A stretch of 64,000 nt of DNA from Nitrospira moscoviensis (GCF_001273775.1 NZ_CP011801.1:806001-870000), one strand, 5' to 3'. Counted from the stretch's first letter, positions 1 to 9,111 are shown. The notes: generated by a model not told the origin, from the sequence alone. Program-made: numbers and translations.

Positions 1-1
1 G

Positions 2-298
2 GCCGTGAAACAGTCGGGGTCCGGCGACGGGCCGGTGGACGCGATCTATCGGACGATCGCGGCCATGACCAAGACCAAGAGCAAACTGCTGATGTTCGGC
101 GTCAATGCGATCACCGGCGGCACCGATGCCCAGGGCGAAGTCTCCGTTCGTCTCGAGGAAGACGGGCGAACGGTCTCGGGTCACGGCGCCGACACGGACA
201 TCATCACGGCGGCGGCCCGAGCCTACCTCAACGCCCTGAATCGTCTGGCGTACATGGCTTCCAAACAGGCCGAGTCGCAGAAGGTTCGCTTGATTTGA
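2..298 (+). CDS. leuA: 2-isopropylmalate synthase, C-terminal part (cut by window edge)
   Basis: About 98 residues of the C-terminal regulatory domain of LeuA, the enzyme that condenses acetyl-CoA with 2-oxoisovalerate in leucine synthesis. The part seen carries the usual end of the leucine-binding domain: a V-D-A-I-Y segment, then G-x-D-A-Q-G-E-V and an H-G-x-x-T-D-I-I-x-A-A-A-x-A-Y-x-x-A-x-N run, ending in a short tail after N-R-L. The catalytic TIM barrel lies upstream of the window. The leuB gene 430 bases downstream on the same strand supports the call. The reading frame is open at base 2 and stops at a TGA. The assignment is secure; the true start is not visible. Confidence 0.9.
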   Translation, partial: AVKQSGSGDGPVDAIYRTIAAMTKTKSKLLMFGVNAITGGTDAQGEVSVRLEEDGRTVSGHGADTDIITAAARAYLNALNRLAYMASKQAESQKVRLI

Positions 299-344
299 CC
301 GTTCCTGCCGCGCTAGAGTGACGGGCTTTGGCTGGCGCGTCGGT

Positions 345-707
345 ATGCTCACACGAACCCTGTCGGATTGTGAGGAGTTTGTGGCGGGGGACCATACGGT
401 CCTCCGGGAGCTGCTCCATCCCGACAAGCAGGCGGCCAAGGTCGGCTATAGCCTCGCCCATGGGAAACTCGCCGCCGGCCGCCGGTCCAAGTGGCACGTC
501 CTCAAGTCCTCCGAGGTGTATTACTTCATCGCAGGAGAGGGGACGTTCGCCATCGATGGCGAACGTTGTTCGGTTACAGCCGGCTCGATGGTCTACGTGC
601 CGCCCGGGGCGAAACAGTCATTGGAGAATACGGGAACTGGCGACGTGGAGTTTCTCTGCCTGGTCGATCCGGCCTGGCGAATGGAAGATGAATCGATATT
701 GGAGTAG
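345..707 (+). CDS. Small cupin-domain protein
   Basis: Single-domain cupin of about 120 residues (129 if an in-frame GTG at 318 is used; neither start has a clear ribosome site). Seen directly: a beta-barrel pattern with motif 1 ending in S-S-E-V-Y-Y-F-I-A-G-E-G and motif 2 with V-P-P-G-A-K-Q-S-L-E-N-T-G. One of the two motif-1 histidines and the motif-2 histidine are replaced, so the usual metal site looks incomplete. It sits between leuA and leuB in the same direction, so it is probably co-transcribed with leucine synthesis genes. Cupins of this size have many roles (mannose-6-phosphate isomerase-like, sugar binding, dioxygenase relatives), and the substrate cannot be told from sequence. 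Confidence 0.72.
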   Translation: MLTRTLSDCEEFVAGDHTVLRELLHPDKQAAKVGYSLAHGKLAAGRRSKWHVLKSSEVYYFIAGEGTFAIDGERCSVTAGSMVYVPPGAKQSLENTGTGDVEFLCLVDPAWRMEDESILE

Positions 708-728
708 GGACGGAAAGCGAGGGGTGAC

Positions 729-1802
729 GTGAACGCGAAGATTGCGGTGTTGGCCGGAGACGGCGTCGGACGGGAAATCGTCCCGGAAGCGGTGAAGATC
801 CTCAAAGCCGTGGCGCAGAAATATCACCATACGTTTGAATTTGTGCCGGGAGATATCGGCGGGCAGGCCATCGACAAAGTAGGCGTCCCCCTTCCGCAGG
901 AAACGCTTGCCCTGGCGAAACAGAGCGATGCGGTGCTGCTCGGCGCGGTCGGCGGGCCGAAATGGGAAGGGTTGGAGTACAGCTTGCGGCCGGAGCGGGC
1001 GCTGCTCGGCATCCGGGAAGCGTTGGGGCTCTATGCCAACCTCCGCCCCGCCAAGGTGTACGCCAATCTGGTGGACGCGTCGACACTGAAGCGCGAGGTC
1101 GTCGAAGGCATCGACGTGCTCGTGGTCCGGGAACTGACCGGCGGCATTTATTTCGGCAAACCGAAAGGCATCGAGAAGCTGCCGAACGGCGAAGAGCGCG
1201 GCGTGAACACGGAGGTCTATACCACGGATGAAGTGCGGCGTATCGCCAAGGTGGCGTTCGAGGCGGCCCGCAAGCGGCGTAAGAAGGTCACGTCGGTGGA
1301 TAAGGCCAATGTGCTTGAATCTTCGGAACTGTGGCGGAAGGTGGTCATCGACGCGCACAAGTCCTATCCGGATGTCGAGCTGAGCCATATCTATGTCGAC
1401 AACGCGGCGATGCAGCTGGTCCGGAACCCCCGGCAATTCGATGTCCTGCTCTGCAACAATATGTTCGGGGATATTTTGAGCGACGAGGCGGCGATGCTGA
1501 CCGGGTCGATCGGTATGTTGCCGTCCGCGAGTATCGGAGCCAAGGTGGGCCTGTTCGAGCCCATCCATGGCAGCGCGCCGGACATCGCCGGCAAGAACAT
1601 CGCGAATCCCATCGCCACGATCGCCTCAGCCGCCATGATGCTCTCCTATGCCTTCCAACTGGACAAAGAAGCGGAAGCGATCGAGCAGGCTATCGTGAAG
1701 ACCTTAGACCTCGGCTATCGCACCAAGGATATTCAAAGCCCGGGGGCCCGGATTGTCGGCACCACGGAAATGGGCGACGCGATTCTACGCAACCTCAATT
1801 GA
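729..1802 (+). CDS. leuB: 3-isopropylmalate dehydrogenase
   Basis: Full-length (357 aa) NAD-dependent beta-decarboxylating dehydrogenase that oxidises 3-isopropylmalate in leucine synthesis. The N-terminus has the A-G-D-G-V-G-R-E-I pattern, and the family signature [10 protein letters not shown] followed by L-T-G-S-I-G-M-L is at residues 244-264. The segment [14 protein letters not shown] near the C-terminus matches the cofactor-binding loop of LeuB rather than isocitrate dehydrogenase. The GTG start at 729 is preceded by a purine-rich GAGGGG a few bases upstream. It lies in a leuA-cupin-leuB-NHL-asd run, so branched-chain and aspartate-family amino acid synthesis genes are grouped. Confidence 0.96.
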   Translation: MNAKIAVLAGDGVGREIVPEAVKILKAVAQKYHHTFEFVPGDIGGQAIDKVGVPLPQETLALAKQSDAVLLGAVGGPKWEGLEYSLRPERALLGIREALGLYANLRPAKVYANLVDASTLKREVVEGIDVLVVRELTGGIYFGKPKGIEKLPNGEERGVNTEVYTTDEVRRIAKVAFEAARKRRKKVTSVDKANVLESSELWRKVVIDAHKSYPDVELSHIYVDNAAMQLVRNPRQFDVLLCNNMFGDILSDEAAMLTGSIGMLPSASIGAKVGLFEPIHGSAPDIAGKNIANPIATIASAAMMLSYAFQLDKEAEAIEQAIVKTLDLGYRTKDIQSPGARIVGTTEMGDAILRNLN

Positions 1803-1819
1803 TCGATGGCGTGACGACC

Positions 1820-3022
1820 ATGACGATCGCACTGCGATCCTGGACCATCCACACGCTCGCCGGTACCGGTGAGCCGGGGTACGCCGGCGACGGCGGACCG
1901 GCCGAGCGGGCTGCGCTCAATGAGCCCAAAGGCCTCGCCGTCGACCGGCACGGCCACATGTATATCGCCGATTCCGAGAACCACGTCATCCGCAAGATCG
2001 ACCGAAACACCGGCATCATGACGACGACGGCAGGGTCGGGGAACAGCCAGTCGCAGCAGAGATCCCAAGACACAAAGGCCTCTCCGGCGGAATCCGACGA
2101 GGACCCCTTTGCCGAGCCGACACAAGCGGCCGCGCAGAAGTATACGCAGCAGGCGGATTTAAGCGGAACGGTCCGGTATCTCATCAACGGCGCGGCCGTT
2201 CCGAAGCGCTTCGGCGGCGACGGCGGACCGGCTTGTGCGGCACAGTTGAATTTTCCCACAGCAGTCGCGGTCGATGAGCACGGTACCCTGTACATTGCCG
2301 ATACGATGAACCATCGTGTCCGGCGCGTGGATGCGGCCACAGGAATCATCACGACTGTAGCAGGCACGGGACAGGCGCGCTTTTTGGGCGACGGAGGTCC
2401 CGCCGACCAGGCCGGGCTCAACGAGCCGGCTGCCCTGGCGTTGGACGGTCAGGGCCGGCTCTTTATCGCCGATCAGAGCAACAATCGAGTCCGGGTAGTC
2501 GATTTCGCGTCGGGGCTGATCGGCACCTTTGCCGGGACCGGCTCCGCCGTCTACGATGGCGATGGAGTTCCGGCAATCAGCGCCAGCCTCGCCGGGCCGA
2601 GCGGGCTCGCGCTGCATCAAGGGATGCTCTACATCGCGGATACCTTCAACGGCAGAGTCAGGGCCGTCGATCTTTCCACCGGACTCATCGCGACGGCAGT
2701 GGGCGACGGGGGCGAGTATCGTTTTCAGTCTGCGGCTGAACCTCCGTCAACCAGTCTTTCCCGGCCGTCGGGCATTTGCGTGGATGCACACGGCCGCTTG
2801 TTTCTGACGGATTCCGACAGCCATCTGATCCGCTGGTGGGATCCCGACAAGAAGCTGGTCTTTCGGCTGGCCGGGTCCGGTACCGCCTCCTATGGAGGAG
2901 ACGGCGGATCGGCGCTGGAGGCCGGCCTGAGGTATCCCTTCGGGATTGCTGTCGATCGGGAAGGGGCATTGCTGGTCGCGGACACGTTTAACCATCGCAT
3001 CCGCCGACTGTCGCTGGAGTAG
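1820..3022 (+). CDS. NHL-repeat beta-propeller protein
   Basis: About 400 residues, starting at an ATG 18 bases after leuB (an in-frame GTG at 1811 is possible; the frame is also open far upstream inside leuB, but that part is a shadow). It consists of NHL-type repeats of the form A-G-T-G-x-x-x-Y-x-G-D-G-G-P-A followed by G-L-A-V-D-x-x-G-x-x-Y-I-A-D-x-x-N-H-x-I-R-K, enough for a closed propeller. Between the first and second repeat, residues about 75-115, is a low-complexity Gln/Ser/Glu/Ala-rich insertion that breaks the repeat period. No signal peptide or membrane segment is evident at the chosen start, so it is probably cytoplasmic. Function unknown; NHL propellers usually bind proteins or RNA. 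Confidence 0.85.
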   Translation: MTIALRSWTIHTLAGTGEPGYAGDGGPAERAALNEPKGLAVDRHGHMYIADSENHVIRKIDRNTGIMTTTAGSGNSQSQQRSQDTKASPAESDEDPFAEPTQAAAQKYTQQADLSGTVRYLINGAAVPKRFGGDGGPACAAQLNFPTAVAVDEHGTLYIADTMNHRVRRVDAATGIITTVAGTGQARFLGDGGPADQAGLNEPAALALDGQGRLFIADQSNNRVRVVDFASGLIGTFAGTGSAVYDGDGVPAISASLAGPSGLALHQGMLYIADTFNGRVRAVDLSTGLIATAVGDGGEYRFQSAAEPPSTSLSRPSGICVDAHGRLFLTDSDSHLIRWWDPDKKLVFRLAGSGTASYGGDGGSALEAGLRYPFGIAVDREGALLVADTFNHRIRRLSLE

Positions 3023-3033
3023 GAACGATCTCC

Positions 3034-4059
3034 ATGATCAAGAAGAAGCCGGCCTATACGGTCGCCATCCTCGGCGCGACCGGCGCCGTGGGAAAAGAAA
3101 CGTTGGAAATTTTGGAGGAGCGGAACTTTCCGCTCAGCGGACTGCGCCTCTTTGCCTCCAAGCGGTCGGCCGGCGAAGTGCTGTCCTGTCAGGACAAGGA
3201 ATGGAAGGTCGAAGAACTGACGTCCGCGTCGTCGTTTGCCGGCGTCGATATCGCCTTGATCTCCGCGACGGACGACATCAGCCGCGAGTACGGCCGGCGG
3301 CTGGGCTCGTCCGGCGTCGTGGTCATCGACGACAGCGGCGTGTTTCGCATGGAGCCCGACGTGCCGTTGGTCGTGCCGGAAGTGAATGCCGGGGCGCTGG
3401 CTTCCATGCCGCGCGGGATCGTGGCTATCCCGAATTGCACGACCACGCCGCTCGTGATGGCGCTGAAGCCCCTGCAGGATGCGGTGGGCGTGAAGCGCGT
3501 CGTCGTCACCACCTTTCAATCGGTTTCCGGAACGGGGGCGGCCGCGATGGATGAGTTGATGACGCAGACGAAAGACCTGCTTGCGTTCCGCGATGCGAAG
3601 GTCGAGGCTTATCCCTATCAAATCGCGTTCAATCTGCTGCCTCATATCGGGTCGTTCAACGAGGGCGGCGACTGTTCCGAGGAAGTGAAGATTGCCCGAG
3701 AGACGAGGAAGATTCTCGGCGCTCCGTCGCTGCGTTTGACGGCGACGACCGTGCGGGTGCCGGTGTTGCGCTGCCATTCCGAAGCGGTCAATGTGGAACT
3801 GGAGCGGCCGCTGAAGGCGAACGAGGCGCGTGCGGCCTTGGCCGGCATGCCGGGCGTGATCGTGTACGACGATCCGGCGAAAAAGCTCTATCCCATGCCG
3901 TTGGACGCGACCGGAAAGGATGAGGTTTATGTCGGCCGGATCCGAGAAGACGAATCGGTCCCCAACGGGCTCAACCTGTGGGTCGTCTCCGACAACCTGC
4001 GCAAGGGCGCCGCGTTGAATGCGGTGCAGATCGCCGAATGCCTCATTGCGGCGCAATGA
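3034..4059 (+). CDS. asd: Aspartate-semialdehyde dehydrogenase
   Basis: 341 aa, the normal length. It makes L-aspartate semialdehyde from aspartyl phosphate with NADPH, the branch point to lysine/diaminopimelate, threonine and methionine. The nucleotide loop G-A-T-G-A-V-G is at residues 14-20. The catalytic cysteine is C135 in I-P-N-C-T-T-T-P-L. A conserved histidine at about residue 248 is in R-V-P-V-L-R-C-H-S-E-A-V. It starts at an ATG 11 bases after the NHL gene and is followed by a small membrane protein gene, so the run is probably one transcript. Confidence 0.96.
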   Translation: MIKKKPAYTVAILGATGAVGKETLEILEERNFPLSGLRLFASKRSAGEVLSCQDKEWKVEELTSASSFAGVDIALISATDDISREYGRRLGSSGVVVIDDSGVFRMEPDVPLVVPEVNAGALASMPRGIVAIPNCTTTPLVMALKPLQDAVGVKRVVVTTFQSVSGTGAAAMDELMTQTKDLLAFRDAKVEAYPYQIAFNLLPHIGSFNEGGDCSEEVKIARETRKILGAPSLRLTATTVRVPVLRCHSEAVNVELERPLKANEARAALAGMPGVIVYDDPAKKLYPMPLDATGKDEVYVGRIREDESVPNGLNLWVVSDNLRKGAALNAVQIAECLIAAQ

Positions 4060-4096
4060 CGGCCGGGAGCCGCTGAGTGACCGGTAGGAATCCGCC

Positions 4097-4351
4097 ATGC
4101 CCGAATGGACTTCTTTTGGAAAGGTCTTGGTCGGGATCGGGGCCGCCATCGTGGTGCTCGGCCTTCTGTTCATGGGGGCGGATCGCTTCCCCGGCATCGG
4201 CGGCCTGTTCGGGTGGATCGGGAAACTTCCCGGTGACATCTCCTATAAGCGCGACAATTTCAGCGTTTACTTTCCCATCGCGACCAGTCTGGTCCTCAGT
4301 ATCCTCCTCAGTCTGCTATTCTTTCTCCTAGGATGGCTCTTCCGCCGATGA
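4097..4351 (+). CDS. DUF2905-family small membrane protein
   Basis: 84 aa with two hydrophobic segments (about residues 8-27 and 60-80) and, between them, the family pattern F-P-G-I-G-x-L-F-G-W-I-G-K-L-P-G-D-I. This pattern is typical of DUF2905 proteins, small inner-membrane proteins of unknown role that often lie next to queA and spoIID-type genes, as here. The last 19 bases overlap the start of the SpoIID-like gene, pointing to translational coupling. The start ATG at 4097 has only a weak purine-rich leader upstream. Confidence 0.85.
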   Translation: MPEWTSFGKVLVGIGAAIVVLGLLFMGADRFPGIGGLFGWIGKLPGDISYKRDNFSVYFPIATSLVLSILLSLLFFLLGWLFRR

Positions 4352-5568
4352 CGATCCGAGCATTCTTCCGCGGCATCCTCGCCGCGGCTGTCGGATTGCT
4401 GTGCAGTCTTCCGGACTTTTCCGACGCCGCTCAGTCCATCCGAGTCCTGCTGGCCTCGGATGTTCAACGGTTGGACATCCGCGCCGACAAGACCATCTGG
4501 GTGACGGACGCCGAGGACCGCGGGCACTTCTTCCGGTCGTCGCTGCGCGTCGAAGTGCGCGGCCCGGCCTTGCTGCTGAACGGCACGCGCGTGATAGGCG
4601 ATCAGATCACGTTACGGGCGGGCGACCGGGATTTGAAGCTATTGTTGCCGCGGGCGAACGGCAACGGCAACGGAGCGGCGGCGCAGCTGAATGACGAGAA
4701 GTCCGCCTTGCAAGTGAGCGGGCTGATCCAGTTGCTTCGGCGCGGAAAAGGGCTGATGGTCGTCAATCAGGTCGACCTGGAAGAATATGTGAAGGGCGTC
4801 GTGCCGGCCGAAGTCAATTCCGCCTGGCACCCTGAGATGCTCAAAGTCCAAGCCGTCGCGGCTAGAACGTACGCGCTGTACCAGCACATGCTGAGCGCGG
4901 GGCGGGACTATGACGTCGCGGCCAGCATTCAAGACCAGGTCTACCGAGGGAGGCAAGGGATTGATGCCCGCGTGATCGAAGCCGTGGAATCGACCAGAGG
5001 ATTGGTCGTCACGCACCAAGGCGCGCCGATCTACGCGGCCTTTTCCTCGACTGCGGCGGGGATCACCGAGGATGCGGTGGTCGTCTGGGCGAAGGATCTG
5101 CCGTACTTGAAAGGTGTCGAGTGCCCGTTCGACATCGAATCGCCCTATTACCAGTGGAAAGCGTCCTTCAAACTGGAGACGTTGGAGAAAAATCTCCGGC
5201 TGCTCGGCTTTCAGGTCGGCACAATCGCGACGATCACGCCGCTCACTTTTAGCCGCGCCGGGCGGGTCGCCACCCTACGGATTCTCCATTCCAAGGGCGA
5301 ATTGATCTTGCGGGGCGAAGAGCTCCGCAAGGCCGTCGGCTATACCGTCGTCCCGAGCACCCAGTTTACGATCGAATCGGTGGGCGCCGAGGTGGTGCTC
5401 GCCGGCTACGGAGCGGGCCATGCGGTCGGGTTGTGTCAGTGGGGCGCGAAAGAGTTGGCCGAGCTGGGGTATTCGTTTTCCGCCATCCTGCGTTATTACT
5501 ACCCTGGGACGGACCTGCAGAACGCGTCGTTGACGAAGGCACCTCCGGTTCCTATTTCCGGCTCCTGA
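4333..5568 (+). CDS. SpoIID/LytB-domain secreted protein
   Basis: 411 aa with an N-terminal signal-like stretch (residues about 8-32, hydrophobic then A-A-Q). A SpoIID domain fills most of the rest: L-E-E-Y-V-K-G-V-V-P-A-E-V near residue 150, then Q-A-V-A-A-R-T-Y-A-L, and a C-terminal G-x-G-x-G-H-A-V-G-L-C-Q-W-G-A. SpoIID of Bacillus is a lytic transglycosylase acting on peptidoglycan stripped of peptides; non-sporulating bacteria carry relatives thought to act on the cell wall. Here the gene overlaps DUF2905 upstream and its TGA overlaps the ATG of queA, so the three are coupled. An ATG at 4348 is an alternative start. Enzymatic activity is inferred from the family. Confidence 0.88.
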   Translation: MALPPMTIRAFFRGILAAAVGLLCSLPDFSDAAQSIRVLLASDVQRLDIRADKTIWVTDAEDRGHFFRSSLRVEVRGPALLLNGTRVIGDQITLRAGDRDLKLLLPRANGNGNGAAAQLNDEKSALQVSGLIQLLRRGKGLMVVNQVDLEEYVKGVVPAEVNSAWHPEMLKVQAVAARTYALYQHMLSAGRDYDVAASIQDQVYRGRQGIDARVIEAVESTRGLVVTHQGAPIYAAFSSTAAGITEDAVVVWAKDLPYLKGVECPFDIESPYYQWKASFKLETLEKNLRLLGFQVGTIATITPLTFSRAGRVATLRILHSKGELILRGEELRKAVGYTVVPSTQFTIESVGAEVVLAGYGAGHAVGLCQWGAKELAELGYSFSAILRYYYPGTDLQNASLTKAPPVPISGS

Positions 5569-6587
5569 TGCAGCTCTCCGACTTCGACTTCCCCTTCGAT
5601 CCCAACTTAGTGGCCGCGCAGCCGGTGGAACCCCGGGACCGGGCTCGTTTGCTCGTGCTCGAGCGGTCCACCGGCGCGCTGATGCATCGCCATGTCGCCG
5701 ATCTCCCCGCGCTGCTCCACCCAGGCGACTTGCTGGTCCTCAACGACACCAAGGTCGTGCCGGCACGCATCACCGGCATCACACACCCAACCGGCAAGCC
5801 GGTAGAGATCTTGTTCGTCAAGGATCTCGGCGGAGACTGCTGGGAGGTGATGGCCAAAGGGAACCTACGGGTTGGGCAGATCCTCGACTTCGGCCCCGGC
5901 GCGCGAGCGACGATTGTGCAGCGCGATGCGGCCGGGACTCGGGTGAAAGTCCAGAGCCGGATCCCCGTGAGAGACATCCTCTATGCGCAGGGTTCCATGC
6001 CGCTGCCTCCGTACATCAAACGCCCCGCCACGGACGAGGATCGGCGTTGGTATCAAACCGTCTTCGCGAAGCATGAGGGCGCGATTGCCGCGCCGACCGC
6101 CGGGCTGCACTTTACACCCGAGGTGCTGGCAGAGTTGGAGCGATGGGGCATCGGTCGCACGATGGTCACGCTGCACGTCGGGCCGGGTACCTTCAAACCC
6201 GTGACGACCGAACGGATCGAGGACCATCGGATGGGCGCGGAAGCCTTCGAAATCGGCGAAGAGACGGCGAGAGCCGTCGAGCGGACGAAACACGCGGGCC
6301 GGCGGGTCGTGGCGGTCGGCACGACCGTCGTGCGGGCACTCGAAACGGCGGCTGCGGCGCAGGGTCGCGTCGTGCCGATGGCCGGTGACAGCACGCTCTT
6401 TATCACGCCCGGTTTCCGGTTTCAGGCCATCGACGCGCTGATGACGAACTTCCACCTGCCGAAGACGACGCTGCTGATGCTCGTCTCCGCCCTCGCCGGT
6501 CTGGATCTGGTGCGCAAGGCCTATGAGGAAGCGGTGCGCGAACGCTACCGCTTTTATAGCTACGGCGACGCGATGCTGATTCTGTGA
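5568..6587 (+). CDS. queA: S-adenosylmethionine:tRNA ribosyltransferase-isomerase
   Basis: 339 aa, normal length. QueA transfers the ribosyl part of SAM to preQ1 in tRNA to form epoxyqueuosine. The N-terminus F-D-F-x-x-P-x-x-L-V-A-A-Q-P and later D-R-A-R-L-L-V, L-N-D-T-K-V-V-P-A-R, T-A-G-L-H-F-T and L-H-V-G-P-G-T-F-K-P are all family hallmarks. The C-terminus T-N-F-H-L-P-K-T-T-L-L-M-L-V-S-A is also typical. The start was set at the ATG that overlaps the SpoIID stop (TGATG), because the homologous region begins there; the frame is open upstream only as a shadow. It ends three bases before a convergent minus-strand gene. Confidence 0.96.
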   Translation: MQLSDFDFPFDPNLVAAQPVEPRDRARLLVLERSTGALMHRHVADLPALLHPGDLLVLNDTKVVPARITGITHPTGKPVEILFVKDLGGDCWEVMAKGNLRVGQILDFGPGARATIVQRDAAGTRVKVQSRIPVRDILYAQGSMPLPPYIKRPATDEDRRWYQTVFAKHEGAIAAPTAGLHFTPEVLAELERWGIGRTMVTLHVGPGTFKPVTTERIEDHRMGAEAFEIGEETARAVERTKHAGRRVVAVGTTVVRALETAAAAQGRVVPMAGDSTLFITPGFRFQAIDALMTNFHLPKTTLLMLVSALAGLDLVRKAYEEAVRERYRFYSYGDAMLIL

Positions 6588-6590
6588 ACG

Positions 6591-7289
6591 TTACAACAGC
6601 TCGCGGTGGATCTTGATGGGCACCCTCGCTTTGAGGGATTCCTGGTAGGCCATCAAGGCGCGCTGTTGTTTCTGGAAGAGCATGTCTTGCAGGACGCGGT
6701 CCTTCGCGCTCGCCGCTTTGGCGGGATCGCCGTCCTGAGGCCTGGCCATCAAGGCTTGGCCCTCGGCGATCTCCGACGGGGTGAGGGCGACGGAATCGCG
6801 GACGACCATGCGCGCCTTGTTGCCCAGGATTTCCTTCGCCTGCGCCGCTTCAAAAATCGCGGGCGTCAGATGGTTGGCGGCGAGGAGGCGCTGATACAGG
6901 TCGGTGTCGAACGCACCGTTTTTTTGGAACTCCGGGATCTGCACGATCATCTCGCGCAGGTCGGCGTCGGACACCGTGATGCCCATATCCTTCGCGGCGA
7001 TCAACCAGAGCCGGTTGTCGACCAACTGCTCGATGACGTATTGCTTGATCGTTTCGTCTTTGAACTCTCCGGGCACCTTTTCCTTGTAGAATCGGTACAT
7101 GTTTTCATAGGCGCGCCGGAACTCGTCTCGGGACACGGTCAGCTCGCCGACGCTCGCGACCGCGTTGCCGGCCTGCTCGCCGAATCCCCACCAGCCCATC
7201 GTGATGACGAAGGCGACGGCCAGGATGCCCATGATCGATTTGAGCAGCCAGGGATGGTTGTGTGACGCATTCCGCATGGTCTTGATCAT
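6591..7289 (-). CDS. SurA-N-domain membrane-anchored chaperone-like protein
   Basis: 232 aa. Near the N-terminus is one transmembrane segment (about residues 15-35), then a periplasmic helical domain of the SurA_N/PpiD type: V-G-x-x-x-V-S-R-D-E-F-R-R-A-Y, then V-I-E-Q-L-V-D-N-R-L and A-x-x-x-G-I-x-V-S-D-A-D-L-R. PpiD has the same anchor and N-domain but continues with a parvulin prolyl isomerase domain; that part is absent here and the protein stops after the helical region. It is therefore likely a chaperone rather than an isomerase. Convergent with queA. The ATG at 7289 and a single clear frame make the boundaries reasonable. Confidence 0.82.
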   Translation of the reverse strand: MIKTMRNASHNHPWLLKSIMGILAVAFVITMGWWGFGEQAGNAVASVGELTVSRDEFRRAYENMYRFYKEKVPGEFKDETIKQYVIEQLVDNRLWLIAAKDMGITVSDADLREMIVQIPEFQKNGAFDTDLYQRLLAANHLTPAIFEAAQAKEILGNKARMVVRDSVALTPSEIAEGQALMARPQDGDPAKAASAKDRVLQDMLFQKQQRALMAYQESLKARVPIKIHRELL

Positions 7290-7477
7290 ATGAGTCTCTC
7301 CCGCCTCAGTGTGGTGAGATTGTACTTTCCGTAAGTTCCGAAGGCAAGATCATGCATACGCGCCGATGACCGTGCCGGCGATCAGGATGGACTAGGAGTG
7401 AGGGCTCGGGAGGAGACGGATCGGACGTTGCGCCGCCATCGTTCCACGGAGGGGCGAGAAAAAAGAATGGTCTTTGT

Positions 7478-7506
7478 TTGTGCAAGATGTTTGGTTTTGT
7501 TATACT
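7478..7506 (+). promoter_or_regulatory. Putative sigma-70 promoter for the RDD gene
   Basis: TTGTGC at 7478-7483 and TATACT at 7501-7506 are separated by 17 bases, in an AT-rich patch unusual for this GC-rich window, 27 bases before the TTG start. The rest of the 243-base gap 7290-7532 shows nothing else recognisable. Confidence 0.5.
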
Positions 7507-7532
7507 TTGGCCCGAAATTATAAGGAGTTGGC

Positions 7533-7991
7533 TTGACAGGAGAAGGGCCAGCCTCGCATGTGCTCGAGAGGACGGTGTATCCGAAGGCCCATGTCCTGAA
7601 TCGGTTCATTGCGAAGCTCATCGATCTTTTTATAGTCGTCGCCGCGGGCGAAATTGCACCTCCGGTTGGATTTCTTTCCGGTTTGGCCTACATCTTGATA
7701 GCAGACGGATTCGCAGGCGGGCGAAGTGTTGGAAAGCGACTGGTCGGTCTCCAGACCCTGCGGGTCGATGGGCGGGAGGCGGCCGGATTTCGCGAATCCA
7801 TCATTCGCAACCTTCCGTTAGGAGCCGCGCAGATTGCCTACGCGGTGCCGTATGTCGGTTGGCTGGTATCGATCGCCATCCTGGCGTTTGAAAGTTTGTT
7901 GATTGTGGGGAACGAGCAGGGGCGGCGGCTGGGCGACGAAGTCGCCAGGACGCAGGTCTTGGACGCGGGCCAACTCGCCGTTTCCGATTGA
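7533..7991 (+). CDS. RDD-family membrane protein
   Basis: 152 aa. The hallmark R-x-x-A-x-x-I-D pattern is seen as N-R-F-I-A-K-L-I-D-L-F near residue 23. The second RDD-family motif follows as D-G-F-x-G-G-R-S-V-G-K-R-L-V-G-L with a conserved glycine and arginine. Three hydrophobic stretches lie at about 28-45, 50-60 and 105-125. The family is found in small integral membrane proteins of mostly unknown function, some linked to ion exchange. A TTG start is proposed because an AAGGAG ribosome site ends five bases before it and homology begins soon after; no ATG is available near. It precedes mreB by 58 bases but has its own promoter-like sequence. Confidence 0.8.
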   Translation: MTGEGPASHVLERTVYPKAHVLNRFIAKLIDLFIVVAAGEIAPPVGFLSGLAYILIADGFAGGRSVGKRLVGLQTLRVDGREAAGFRESIIRNLPLGAAQIAYAVPYVGWLVSIAILAFESLLIVGNEQGRRLGDEVARTQVLDAGQLAVSD

Positions 7992-8049
7992 GAAGTGAAG
8001 CGTACGGGCCCGTCGCCGAGCGCCGGGCCAAGATGAAGGGAGAGATGCC

Positions 8050-9099
8050 GTGGGGTTCGCGGGAGATGTGTTCGGGTGGTTCTCCAATGACCTGGCGATC
8101 GATTTAGGCACGGCCACGACCCTAGTCTATGTCCATGGAAAAGGGATCGTCCTGAACGAGCCGTCCGTCGTCGCGGTCGAAAAGAAGAGCGAAAAGGTGC
8201 TGGCGGTCGGCGCCGACGCCAAAAAGATGCTGGGCCGCACGCCCGGCAACATCGTCGCCGTCCGGCCGATGAAGGAAGGCGTGATCGCCGACTTCGAGAT
8301 GGCCGAGCAGATGCTCAAGCATTTCATCCGCAAGGCGCACAACCGCAGCGCCTTCGTCCGCCCCCGCATCATCATCGGCGTACCCTCGCGCATCACCCAG
8401 GTGGAGCAGCGGGCGGTGCGGGATTCGGCCGAATTGGCCGGCGCGCGCGAAGTCTATCTGATCGAAGAACCCGTGGCGGCGGCCATCGGGGCCGGCCTGC
8501 CCATCACCGAACCGTCCGGCAACATGGTGGTCGACGTCGGCGGCGGCACCACCGACATCGCGGTGATCTCGCTGGGCGGCATCGTCTACAGCGAGTCCGT
8601 GAAGGTGGCGGGCGACCGGATGGACGAAGCCATCATGAACTACATCAAGAAGAAATATAATCTGCTCATCGGCGAGCACATGGCGGAGCGGATCAAGTTC
8701 GAAATCGGCTCGGCCTATCCGTTCGAAGAGCGGAAGACGATGATGATCAAGGGGCGCGATCTGATTTCCGGCATCCCGCGCACCCTGGTGGTGGACGACG
8801 CGGAAATCCGCGAGGCGTTGCAGGAGCCGATCGGCACGATCGTGAATGCCATCAAAGTCGCCTTGGAAAACACCCCGCCCGAGCTGGCGGGGGATATTAT
8901 CGACCGCGGGATCGTGTTGACCGGCGGAGGCTCTCTCCTGAAAGGGATGGACACGCGATTCCGGGAAGAAACGAACCTGCCGATCATCACCGTGGACGAT
9001 CCGCTCACGTCCGTCGTGCTGGGCGTGGGCAAGATTTTGGACGAGTTGGATCTGCTGCGGAAGGTCTCGGTCATGTCCCAGGCCAACAGCCTCCGGTAA
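8050..9099 (+). CDS. mreB: Rod-shape-determining actin homologue MreB
   Basis: 349 aa, standard length. Actin-fold phosphate loops are visible: D-L-G-T-A-T-T-L-V near residue 18 and [10 protein letters not shown] near residue 163. The adenosine motif is [10 protein letters not shown] near residue 295. MreB forms membrane-bound filaments that position the elongasome for rod-shaped growth. The GTG start has an AGGGAGAG ribosome site about 7 bases upstream. It heads the mreB-mreC-mreD-mrdA-rodA group, whose short gaps and overlaps indicate one operon. Confidence 0.98.
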   Translation: MGFAGDVFGWFSNDLAIDLGTATTLVYVHGKGIVLNEPSVVAVEKKSEKVLAVGADAKKMLGRTPGNIVAVRPMKEGVIADFEMAEQMLKHFIRKAHNRSAFVRPRIIIGVPSRITQVEQRAVRDSAELAGAREVYLIEEPVAAAIGAGLPITEPSGNMVVDVGGGTTDIAVISLGGIVYSESVKVAGDRMDEAIMNYIKKKYNLLIGEHMAERIKFEIGSAYPFEERKTMMIKGRDLISGIPRTLVVDDAEIREALQEPIGTIVNAIKVALENTPPELAGDIIDRGIVLTGGGSLLKGMDTRFREETNLPIITVDDPLTSVVLGVGKILDELDLLRKVSVMSQANSLR

Positions 9100-9111
9100 G
9101 GGTCCATCCCG

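Noticed and set aside
618-1568. Long minus-strand open frames opposite leuB, and similar long ones opposite mreB, rng, topA, the receptors and RND genes
   Set aside because: High GC keeps opposite frames open; these are rich in Arg, His, Gln and Pro with no domains and mirror clear genes.
1331-1819. Upstream open extension of the NHL gene into leuB
   Set aside because: It is the off-frame of leuB, has no NHL repeats, and a good ATG lies just after the leuB stop.
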